From Lachnospiraceae bacterium (lineage in GTDB: Bacteria > Bacillota > Clostridia > Lachnospirales > Lachnospiraceae), in assembly GCA_014804185.1 (NCBI GenBank), contig JAAVAG010000159.1, positions 1 through 7,353 on the forward strand: DNA of 7,353 nt, read 5' to 3'. A program made the position numbers and the translations under genes. Below are positions 1 to 5,656 of the stretch, piece after piece. How positions within the stretch are numbered: position 1 is the first letter of the stretch; each line of letters begins with the position of its first letter. The notes under the pieces were generated by a model. The model was given only the letters and a program-made list of their open reading frames with translations. It did not search any database and was not told the DNA's origin.

Positions 1-1
1 A

Positions 2-97
2 GCGGCGGCAGGCGCTGTCATCGCGCTGTGCTTCGCTGTCATAAGGAGACGCCGCCGACACAAGAGCGGTGCGGCAGCGGGGAAAACGGATGACTGA
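2..97 (+). CDS. C-terminal end of a probable membrane-anchored protein (partial)
   Basis: Only the last 31 codons are in the window, so the gene begins upstream and its function cannot be read. Of the three forward frames, this one gives the most protein-like end: a hydrophobic stretch rich in Ala, Val, Ile and Leu (about residues 1-14 of the fragment), then five consecutive arginines, then a short polar tail ending in Asp-Asp and a TGA stop. A hydrophobic segment followed by a basic cluster is what a single C-terminal transmembrane anchor with a cytoplasmic tail looks like. The stop lies 34 bp before the thymidylate kinase start, so the two may be co-transcribed. The other forward frames stop at about 42 and 93 and look less protein-like. 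The anchor reading is inference from a very short piece. Confidence 0.5.
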   Translation, partial: AAAGAVIALCFAVIRRRRRHKSGAAAGKTDD

Positions 98-117
98 TGA
101 TGCGGGGAATGCATCTA

Positions 118-123
118 AAGGAG
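118..123 (+). promoter_or_regulatory. Ribosome binding site fixing the thymidylate kinase start
   Basis: AAGGAG lies 8 nt before the ATG at 132. Two earlier in-frame starts, GTG at 69 and ATG at 90, have no comparable site and would overlap the end of the upstream gene, so 132 is preferred. Confidence 0.75.
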
Positions 124-131
124 AGTATGGC

Positions 132-782
132 ATGAACGAAGAACAGAAAACAGCACAAAACCATAGAGGAAAACTGATCGCGTTTGAGGGGATCGACGGG
201 AGCGGGAAAAGCACGCAGATCCGTCTGCTGGCAGAGAGGCTGAAAAGAGAGGGAATCTCCTGCCAGGTGACAATGGAGCCCACCGGCTCCCCCATCGGTT
301 CCCTGATCCGGCAGATTCTGACGGGCAGGCTGAAAGCTGACAACAGAGTGATGGCGGCGCTTTTTGTGGCTGACAGGCTGGATCATCTGATTAATGAGGA
401 CAACGGGATTGTGCCTGTGATCGAGAGCGGGACCCATGTGATCACGGACAGATATTATTTTTCTTCTTATGCCTATCAGAGCAGCGATCTGCCCCTGGAC
501 TGGCTGATCCAGGCCAATGAGCCGGGCAGAAAGATTCTGTGCCCGGCGCTTACGGAGTTTATGGACGTGGCTCCGGATAGTGCCATGGACAGGATCACCC
601 GGGGCAGGGAACACACGGAACTGTTTGAGAAAAGATCCCGGCTGGAACAGGTCAGGGAAAAGTACCTGGAAGCATTTGAAAAATTAAAGGATGTGGAAAG
701 GGTCATCATGATAGATGGCAGCCGCTGTGAGGAAGCGGTGGCGGAGGAGATCTGGGAAAAGCTGGCCGGTATTTGGAAATAA
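132..782 (+). CDS. tmk: Thymidylate kinase (dTMP kinase)
   Basis: A cytosolic P-loop nucleoside monophosphate kinase predicted to phosphorylate dTMP to dTDP using ATP, the step before dTTP. At 216 residues it has the normal family length. The Walker A loop GIDGSGKST spans residues 20-28, with Lys26 as the phosphate-binding lysine. The EPTGSP segment (49-54) is at the place of the family's substrate-site EP motif. ADR (80-82) and DRY (106-108) match conserved dTMP-kinase motifs, and an Arg-rich LID segment (154-168) follows. No Arg sits in the P-loop and the arginines are in the LID, which fits the E. coli-type (type II) arrangement. The 132 start has a good Shine-Dalgarno and places the P-loop near the N-terminus. 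The gene follows a membrane-protein end and is closed by a terminator. The usual clostridial neighbours (yaaQ-like gene, holB) are not seen, so it could be a second tmk-like paralogue; that is a guess from context only. Confidence 0.92.
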   Translation: MNEEQKTAQNHRGKLIAFEGIDGSGKSTQIRLLAERLKREGISCQVTMEPTGSPIGSLIRQILTGRLKADNRVMAALFVADRLDHLINEDNGIVPVIESGTHVITDRYYFSSYAYQSSDLPLDWLIQANEPGRKILCPALTEFMDVAPDSAMDRITRGREHTELFEKRSRLEQVREKYLEAFEKLKDVERVIMIDGSRCEEAVAEEIWEKLAGIWK

Positions 783-823
783 GGCCGGAAGAAATTTCAA
801 ATTCATACCGAAATATGACAGCA

Positions 824-861
824 GGCGCTGTCCCGTGAAACAAAGCGGGACGGCGCCTTTT
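824..861 (+). terminator. Intrinsic terminator after tmk
   Basis: A 12-bp GC-rich stem pairs 824-835 (GGCGCTGTCCCG) with 846-857 (CGGGACGGCGCC), with one G-U pair, around a 10-nt loop. TTTT follows at 858-861. It begins 41 nt past the kinase stop and separates the kinase unit from the transporter operon. The T-run is short, but the stem is very stable. Confidence 0.88.
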
Positions 862-928
862 GTGATTTGGACATTCGGTGTGCAATTGTAAATCCTGCTT
901 CCGGTTTTCCATGGAATTACATAAATAT

Positions 929-940
929 TTACAAATGTAA
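929..940 (+). promoter_or_regulatory. Dyad operator site 1 (TTACA-N2-TGTAA)
   Basis: A perfect inverted repeat, TTACA-AA-TGTAA, upstream of the transporter promoter. It contains TACA-N2-TGTA, known as the core operator of BlaI/MecI/CopY-family winged-helix repressors. Its centre is 32 bp from that of site 2, about three helical turns, so bound dimers would lie on the same face of the DNA. With a predicted transcription start near 1018 it is centred around -83. The cognate regulator is not in the window, and the family assignment rests on motif similarity only. Confidence 0.6.
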
Positions 941-959
941 TTTGCTAATTCTTACAAAA

Positions 960-973
960 TTTACATTTGTAAA
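960..973 (+). promoter_or_regulatory. Dyad operator site 2 (TTTACA-N2-TGTAAA)
   Basis: A perfect 6-bp-arm inverted repeat around a TT centre. Its 12-bp core is the reverse complement of site 1. It ends 9 bp before the predicted -35 box and is centred near -51 from the predicted start. Extra partial copies lie close by: TTACAA at 952-957, TTACAT at 917-922, and TGTAA at 992-996 inside the promoter spacer. The cluster suggests cooperative binding by one regulator. A location upstream of -35 fits activation, or repression by oligomers spreading into the core promoter; the sequence does not decide. Confidence 0.65.
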
Positions 974-982
974 ATATTGGAA

Positions 983-1011
983 TTGAAAAAATGTAAACAT
1001 GGTAGTATCAT
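983..1011 (+). promoter_or_regulatory. Sigma-A-type promoter of the transporter operon
   Basis: TTGAAA (983-988) and TATCAT (1006-1011) each match the -35 and -10 consensus at five of six bases and are 17 bp apart, the ideal spacing. Transcription would start near 1017-1019, giving a leader of about 37 nt to the ATG at 1055, too short for a typical riboswitch. The region is AT-rich between GC-rich genes and lies just after a terminator, which supports a genuine promoter. Confidence 0.72.
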
Positions 1012-1039
1012 ATAACAAAGAGATGTTTGTATGGTATGT

Positions 1040-1045
1040 GGAGGG
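1040..1045 (+). promoter_or_regulatory. Ribosome binding site fixing the solute-binding protein start
   Basis: GGAGGG lies 9 nt before the ATG at 1055. The earlier in-frame ATG at 1031 would place this site inside the gene, has no good site of its own, and is only about 13 nt from the predicted transcription start. Confidence 0.75.
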
Positions 1046-1054
1046 ATATACCTT

Positions 1055-3850
1055 ATGGAAAAGAGGCAGAAAAGAACGCTTATCGTGTGCGCCGGACTGG
1101 CGGCAGTGTTAGTGGTGACGGGAGTCCTGTCCCTGTTCGCACCCTATGGCGCTGACAGCAGAAATGCAAAATCCCAGGCAGTAGCCGAAGGAAACCTGAA
1201 GACAGACAGGGATGGGATTTATCTGTGGGCGGACGGCCCGGACGGCAGCGTCAGGGTGGCGGAGGATGAAGAAGCATCCCGCTGGACGTTTTCCGTTCCT
1301 GAAACGGGTACATATTACCTGAATGTCGGTTACATGGCGCTGGAGGGGAACGGACAGGAACCGGAACTGGATGTCCGGCTGGACGGAAACGGGGTCGCGG
1401 ACAGTCCTGTGACACTGACCAGGATATGGACGGATGCCGGTCAGTTCCGCCATACTGCTTCCGGTGACGAGATAAGACCCACCCAGATGGAAGGGTATGT
1501 GTGGATGGAGGAACCGCTTCGGCTGGCCAAAAAGGAACGGATCGCACTGGAACTGGAAAAGGGTGAGCACACGCTGGAGGTTCAGGGCGTGAGACAGGCC
1601 GCGCTGCTGCGGTATGTACGGCTGTACCGGGAGGAGGTTCCCACCTATGCGGAATATCTGGTTGAGCACAGCGGAAAGCAGGAAGTGGCTAAGGATCTCT
1701 ATGTGCAGGTGGAAGCAGAGACGCCGATGATGAAATCTTCCTCCAGACTGTATGCGGTTTATGACCGCTCCAGCCCGTTTACGATTCCCTACCATGCTAC
1801 CTGCATCCGTTACAACACTATCGGCGGAGATAACTGGACGGACGACGGCCAATGGATCGAATGGCAGGTGGAAGCGCCGGAAGACGGGTTTTACCGTCTT
1901 GGCCTCAGATATAGACAGAACGGCAATAAGGGGCAGAGCAGCCTGCGCCGTCTGGAGATCGACAGCCAGGTGCCTTTTGCGGAAGTGGGAGAACTGAACT
2001 TCGAATATGATGTCAACTGGCAGAGTGATTTTCTGGGCGGGGAGGACGGCCCGTATCTGTTTTATCTGACAAAAGGCACTCATACCCTGCGCATGGAAGT
2101 GGTGCTGGGGGAGATGAGCCCGATGATAGAGGATATGCAGAAGACACTGCAGGATATCAACTCCCTGTACAGAGAGATTATTATGATTACCGGGACAGAC
2201 CCGGATACATACAGAGACTATAACCTGGAGACGGCGATTCCCGACCTGGAGGAAAAGCTGGGGGCGATTCTCGGCGATCTGGGGGGGTATATCGAGTACC
2301 TGGAGAGCAGATACGGGAAAGGGTGTTATTCCGCAAGAATCCTGACGCAGATGGAAACACAGATGGAGTCTTTTGTGGAAAAACCTTATACCATCGCCAA
2401 AAGGCTGCCGGTCTTCAAGACAAATATTGAGGCGCTGGCGGAGTGGGTTCTGGAATTTGAGCAGCAGCCGCTGCAGATAGATTATTTTTATCTGGCAGGG
2501 AGTGAGGCGGATATACCCTCCGCCAACGGAAGTTTCCTGAGCAAGGTCGGGCACGAGATCAAGGCTTTTGTGGGTTCTTTTTCACATTCCTACAACGAGG
2601 TGGCTTCGGAGGGTGTTGAGAATCCTTCCGTTACGCTGACCGTATGGATGGGAAAAGGACGGGATCAGGCCAATGTGATGAAGCGGCTCATCGACTCCTA
2701 TTTTACACCTGAGACAGGTATCGGCGTGAACATCAGTCTGGTGGAGGGAGCGCTGGTAAAGGCCACACTGGCAGGCCAGGGGCCCGATGTGAATATTTTT
2801 ACCACCAGAGGAGAGGCCATGAACCTGGCGTTCAGAGGAGCGGTGGCAAGTCTGGACGATATGGAAGGCTTTGTCGGGCTGAAAGAGCAGTATGCGGCCA
2901 GTGCGTTTGTGCCTTATGAATATAAAGGTTCCACCTATGCCATACCGGAGACACAGGAATTTTACGTGATGTACATCCGGACGGATATTTTTGAACAGCT
3001 GGGACTGAAGATTCCCGACACCTGGCAGGAACTGACGGCGCTGCTGCCGGTGCTGCAGGCCAACAGTCTGGCCATTGGGCTGCCTTATGCGGATGGCTAT
3101 GCCACTATGAACAACGGCATCGGGACGATCAATCTGCTGCCCACGCTGCTGGCACAGAGAGGGATCTCCGTCTATCAGGAGGAGGGCGACATGGTCACCA
3201 CCAATCTGATGGTCACCGGGGCATACGAGGCGTTTAAGCAATGGTCGGATTTCTATGTGCAGTATGATTTCAGTCTGTATAAGGATGATTTTAACCGGTT
3301 CCGAACAGGGGAGATGCCTGTCGTAATCTCTTCCTACGGCCTGTACAACAACTTAAGTGAGGCGGCGCCTGAGATCGCCGGACAGTGGATCATGACCACA
3401 ATTCCCGGCACACCCGCAGAGGACGGAAGCATCAACCGTTCGACCAGCGCCAGCGGAACCTGCAGCATTATTCTGAGAGACTGTGAGTATAAAGATGAGG
3501 CATGGAGGTTCCTGGAATGGTGGAGCAGCGCCGAAGTGCAGGAAATGTATTCCAGGGAGATCGAGGCGGAACTGAGTACGCTGGGCAGACATACTCCTGC
3601 CAATCTGGAGGCTTTCAAAGGAAGCCTGTGGACGGATGAGGAAAAGGAAATGCTCCTGCAGCAGTGGGAAAACGTGGTGGAAGTTCCGGAGGTTCCGGGC
3701 GGCTATTATGTCACAAGAAATGTGGATAACGCGTTCCGCCAGGTTTACTACAACGGCGAAAATGTGAGAGATACGCTGTATTACTGGATGAATGCGGTCA
3801 ATGAGGAACTGGAGCGCAAACAGAAACAGTTAAAGGCGAGGGAGGACTGA
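1055..3850 (+). CDS. Large carbohydrate ABC transporter solute-binding protein with CBM-like N-terminal domains
   Basis: Predicted to capture an extracellular sugar or oligosaccharide and hand it to the permeases encoded just downstream. The 931 residues divide into: a basic N-terminus and hydrophobic segment (8-29); a jelly-roll-like region (about 50-195); a second, clearer CBM6/CBM35-like region (about 216-355, with a 'V-E-A-E' start, a 'W-Q-V-E-A-P-E-D-G-F-Y' strand and a 'K-G-T-H-T-L-R' end); a mainly helical stretch (about 357-500); and a family 1 solute-binding domain from about 526 to the end. Family-type signatures in the last part include a 'GPDV' segment, YAIPETQEF (628 on), PDTW (654-657) and a late S/G-rich segment near 796. 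Family 1 binding proteins are usually about 400-550 residues, so this one is roughly twice normal. No convincing lipobox is visible: Cys12 precedes the hydrophobic core instead of ending it, so the protein may be tethered by an uncleaved signal anchor. The stop is 4 bp before the first permease. The substrate cannot be named. Confidence 0.88.
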   Translation: MEKRQKRTLIVCAGLAAVLVVTGVLSLFAPYGADSRNAKSQAVAEGNLKTDRDGIYLWADGPDGSVRVAEDEEASRWTFSVPETGTYYLNVGYMALEGNGQEPELDVRLDGNGVADSPVTLTRIWTDAGQFRHTASGDEIRPTQMEGYVWMEEPLRLAKKERIALELEKGEHTLEVQGVRQAALLRYVRLYREEVPTYAEYLVEHSGKQEVAKDLYVQVEAETPMMKSSSRLYAVYDRSSPFTIPYHATCIRYNTIGGDNWTDDGQWIEWQVEAPEDGFYRLGLRYRQNGNKGQSSLRRLEIDSQVPFAEVGELNFEYDVNWQSDFLGGEDGPYLFYLTKGTHTLRMEVVLGEMSPMIEDMQKTLQDINSLYREIIMITGTDPDTYRDYNLETAIPDLEEKLGAILGDLGGYIEYLESRYGKGCYSARILTQMETQMESFVEKPYTIAKRLPVFKTNIEALAEWVLEFEQQPLQIDYFYLAGSEADIPSANGSFLSKVGHEIKAFVGSFSHSYNEVASEGVENPSVTLTVWMGKGRDQANVMKRLIDSYFTPETGIGVNISLVEGALVKATLAGQGPDVNIFTTRGEAMNLAFRGAVASLDDMEGFVGLKEQYAASAFVPYEYKGSTYAIPETQEFYVMYIRTDIFEQLGLKIPDTWQELTALLPVLQANSLAIGLPYADGYATMNNGIGTINLLPTLLAQRGISVYQEEGDMVTTNLMVTGAYEAFKQWSDFYVQYDFSLYKDDFNRFRTGEMPVVISSYGLYNNLSEAAPEIAGQWIMTTIPGTPAEDGSINRSTSASGTCSIILRDCEYKDEAWRFLEWWSSAEVQEMYSREIEAELSTLGRHTPANLEAFKGSLWTDEEKEMLLQQWENVVEVPEVPGGYYVTRNVDNAFRQVYYNGENVRDTLYYWMNAVNEELERKQKQLKARED

Positions 3851-3854
3851 TTCT

Positions 3855-4739
3855 ATGGAAAAGATCAAAAAATACAGAACCAGCTATCTGATGATGCTGC
3901 CTTACCTCGTGCTCTTTGCACTGTTTACCATCCTGCCTGTGGTGGTGTCCGTGGTACTCAGCTTTACGGATTACGATATGGTGCAGAAACCTGTGTTTGT
4001 GGGGCTTGAGAATTATTTTCAGATCTTTCTGAATGACGAATATTTTATCGTAGCCCTGAAAAATACACTGGTATTCGCTATTATCATCGGCCCTGCAAGC
4101 TATGTAATCTGCTTTATGATCGCGTGGCTGATCAATGAGTTAAAACCCCTGCCCAGGGCGCTGGTGACCGCGCTGTTCTATATTCCCACCATCGTGGGCG
4201 CGGCGGGCTGGAATGTGTGGAGATTGATTTTCAGTTCTGACCAGTACGGACTGGTCAACGGATTTCTGATGAAATGGGGATTTATCAACGAGCCCATCGG
4301 CTGGCTGACAGATGAAGCATACATCATGCCGGTGCTGATTATTGTACAACTGTGGATGAGCATGGGTATCAGCTTCCTGACCTTTATCGCGGGATTTCAG
4401 AACGTTGATAAGACCCTGTATGAAGCGGGCATGATGGACGGCATCAAGAACCGCTTTCAGGAACTGTGGTATATTACGATCCCCGCCATGTCCAATCAGA
4501 TGATTTTTGCCGTGGTCATGCAGATCGTCAACTGTTTTGCCGTAGGAGAGGTATCTTCGGTGCTGGCGGGCCTGCCCAGTACCGGGTACGCGGGCGAGAC
4601 CATCGTGACACACATTATGGACTACGGCAACCTCAGATTTGAATTCGGATATGCCTGCGCGATGGCCGTCATCCTGGTGGTCATGATGCAGTATTCCAAG
4701 AAGTTCGCGACATGGCTGATCGGAAAAATGGGTCATTAG
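3855..4739 (+). CDS. Sugar ABC transporter permease, MalF/UgpA type
   Basis: One of two integral membrane subunits of the importer, 294 residues, the usual length. Hydrophobic segments are evident from about residue 11 (first helix about 11-36, second about 70-95), with several more to the C-terminus. The cytoplasmic EAA loop that contacts the ATPase begins around residue 189 with YEAGMMDG, followed by the expected 'I-T-I-P' further on. Its third position is Gly instead of the consensus Ala, a mild variation. GGAGG (3841-3845) lies 9 nt before the ATG, inside the end of the binding-protein gene, so translation of the two is probably linked. No ATPase gene is nearby, as is common for carbohydrate importers in Firmicutes that share an MsmX-type ATPase. 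Confidence 0.93.
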   Translation: MEKIKKYRTSYLMMLPYLVLFALFTILPVVVSVVLSFTDYDMVQKPVFVGLENYFQIFLNDEYFIVALKNTLVFAIIIGPASYVICFMIAWLINELKPLPRALVTALFYIPTIVGAAGWNVWRLIFSSDQYGLVNGFLMKWGFINEPIGWLTDEAYIMPVLIIVQLWMSMGISFLTFIAGFQNVDKTLYEAGMMDGIKNRFQELWYITIPAMSNQMIFAVVMQIVNCFAVGEVSSVLAGLPSTGYAGETIVTHIMDYGNLRFEFGYACAMAVILVVMMQYSKKFATWLIGKMGH

Positions 4740-4743
4740 GGGG
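4738..4743 (+). promoter_or_regulatory. Ribosome binding site fixing the second permease start
   Basis: AGGGGG, overlapping the stop of the first permease, lies 7 nt before the ATG at 4751. The earlier in-frame ATG at 4712 would overlap the first permease by 28 nt and lacks a site, so 4751 is preferred. Confidence 0.65.
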
Positions 4744-4750
4744 TGTGAGC

Positions 4751-5635
4751 ATGAAGAGTAAAATATTTCCCAAGCGAAAAAAGAAAATGGGAATGGACAA
4801 CAGACGTTCCAAAATCGGAAACGGATTTGTGATCTTTCTGCTGCTCCTGCTGGGCGCATTTATGGCATTCCCTCTGTACTACACGGTGATCCAGTCGCTG
4901 AAGCCATCGGAGGAGTTGTTCCAGTTTCCTCCCAGGTTGTATGTGCTCCGGCCTACGGGAGAGCATTATACGGAACTGCTTCAGCTGATGTCCAACATGT
5001 GGGTGCCGTTTTCCAGGTATCTGTTTAATACACTGTTCGTGACATTTGCGGGAACCATTTTCCATGTACTGTTTGCGGGGATGGCGGCCTACCCTCTGGC
5101 CAAGCACAAATTTCCCGGCAGAGATTTCCTGTTCGCGGTCATCCTGCTGGGCCTGATGTTTGTTGGACAAGTGACTTTCCTGCCTACCTATATCATCATC
5201 TCCAAACTGGGAATGCTGAATACCTACTGGGCTTATATCGCTCCCAGTGTAGGCGCTTCCCTGGGACTGTTCCTGATGAAGCAGTTTATCGAACAGCTTC
5301 CGGACTCCCTGCTGGAGGCAGCCAGGATAGACGGCGCTTCCGAGTGGAGAACCTGCTTCAAGATCGTGTTCCCGAATATAAAACCCGCGGTCCTGACCGT
5401 GTTTATCTTCCAGTTTGTAAATATCTGGAACGGCCTGTCCAAGGAACTGGTTTACGACGAGCAGCTGAAAGTGGTCAAGGTGGCGCTGGAACAGATCAGC
5501 GCGTCCAACGCGTACGCCAGAATGGGTTCCGGCATGGCGGGTTCGGTTCTGCTGATGATACCGCCGATTGTCATATTCATCCTGATGCAGCGCAACGTTG
5601 TGGAGACGATGACCTGTGCGGGACTGAAAGAGTAA
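4751..5635 (+). CDS. Carbohydrate ABC transporter permease, MalG/UgpE type
   Basis: The second membrane subunit, expected to form a heterodimer with the preceding permease. From the chosen start it has 294 residues, with a strongly basic N-terminus (Lys/Arg-rich residues 2-21) and a first membrane helix at about 25-46. The EAA loop is canonical, LEAARIDG at 188-195 followed by a 'F-P-N-I-K-P' segment, and a hydrophobic C-terminal helix precedes a short tail ending in 'GLKE', like many MalG-type permeases. It begins 11 bp after the first permease's stop and ends 21 bp before the NHL protein start, so it is firmly inside the operon. Neither sequence nor context gives the substrate. Confidence 0.93.
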   Translation: MKSKIFPKRKKKMGMDNRRSKIGNGFVIFLLLLLGAFMAFPLYYTVIQSLKPSEELFQFPPRLYVLRPTGEHYTELLQLMSNMWVPFSRYLFNTLFVTFAGTIFHVLFAGMAAYPLAKHKFPGRDFLFAVILLGLMFVGQVTFLPTYIIISKLGMLNTYWAYIAPSVGASLGLFLMKQFIEQLPDSLLEAARIDGASEWRTCFKIVFPNIKPAVLTVFIFQFVNIWNGLSKELVYDEQLKVVKVALEQISASNAYARMGSGMAGSVLLMIPPIVIFILMQRNVVETMTCAGLKE

Positions 5636-5645
5636 CCGGCAAGCT

Positions 5646-5655
5646 GAGAGAAAGG
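5646..5655 (+). promoter_or_regulatory. Weak, ambiguous ribosome binding site of the NHL protein gene
   Basis: The purine stretch GAGAGAAAGG is the only candidate site. Its GAGAG part is 6 nt from the ATG at 5657, whereas its AAAGG part is 13 nt from the in-frame ATG at 5669. It is weaker than the other sites in the operon, so this gene may be translated less or depend on coupling. Confidence 0.45.
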
Positions 5656-5656
5656 T

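Noticed and set aside
8..19. Twelve-base repeat GCAGGCGCTGTC, found again at 821-832
   Set aside because: One copy is in coding sequence and the other in the terminator stem; no flanking similarity, so probably chance in GC-rich DNA.
69..131. Earlier starts for the thymidylate kinase (GTG at 69, ATG at 90)
   Set aside because: They overlap the upstream gene's end, add residues with no family match, and lack the good ribosome binding site that precedes 132.
785..904. Distant inverted repeat CCGGAAG / CTTCCGG and the small TCATA/TATGA hairpin around 803-818
   Set aside because: Arms are only 5-7 bp and one pair is about 105 nt apart; nothing indicates function beside the much stronger terminator.
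991..1010. Possible CcpA catabolite-response site in the promoter
   Set aside because: It starts like a cre site (ATGTAAAC) but lacks the central CG and the right half; too many mismatches.
1031..1054. ATG at 1031 as the binding-protein start
   Set aside because: It lacks a convincing ribosome binding site and lies only about 13 nt from the predicted transcription start; the added residues disrupt a normal basic signal N-terminus.
1018..1054. Riboswitch or attenuator in the operon leader
   Set aside because: The predicted leader is about 37 nt and shows no stable stem or T-run.
1109..2554. A 481-codon open frame on the - strand inside the binding-protein gene
   Set aside because: It mirrors a clear coding gene, its translation is rich in His, Arg, Pro and Gln with no domain, and it has no supported start. 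The same applies to the other - strand frames in the window.
4712..4750. ATG at 4712 as the second permease start
   Set aside because: It has no ribosome binding site and would overlap the first permease by 28 nt; the 4751 start has both a site and normal length.
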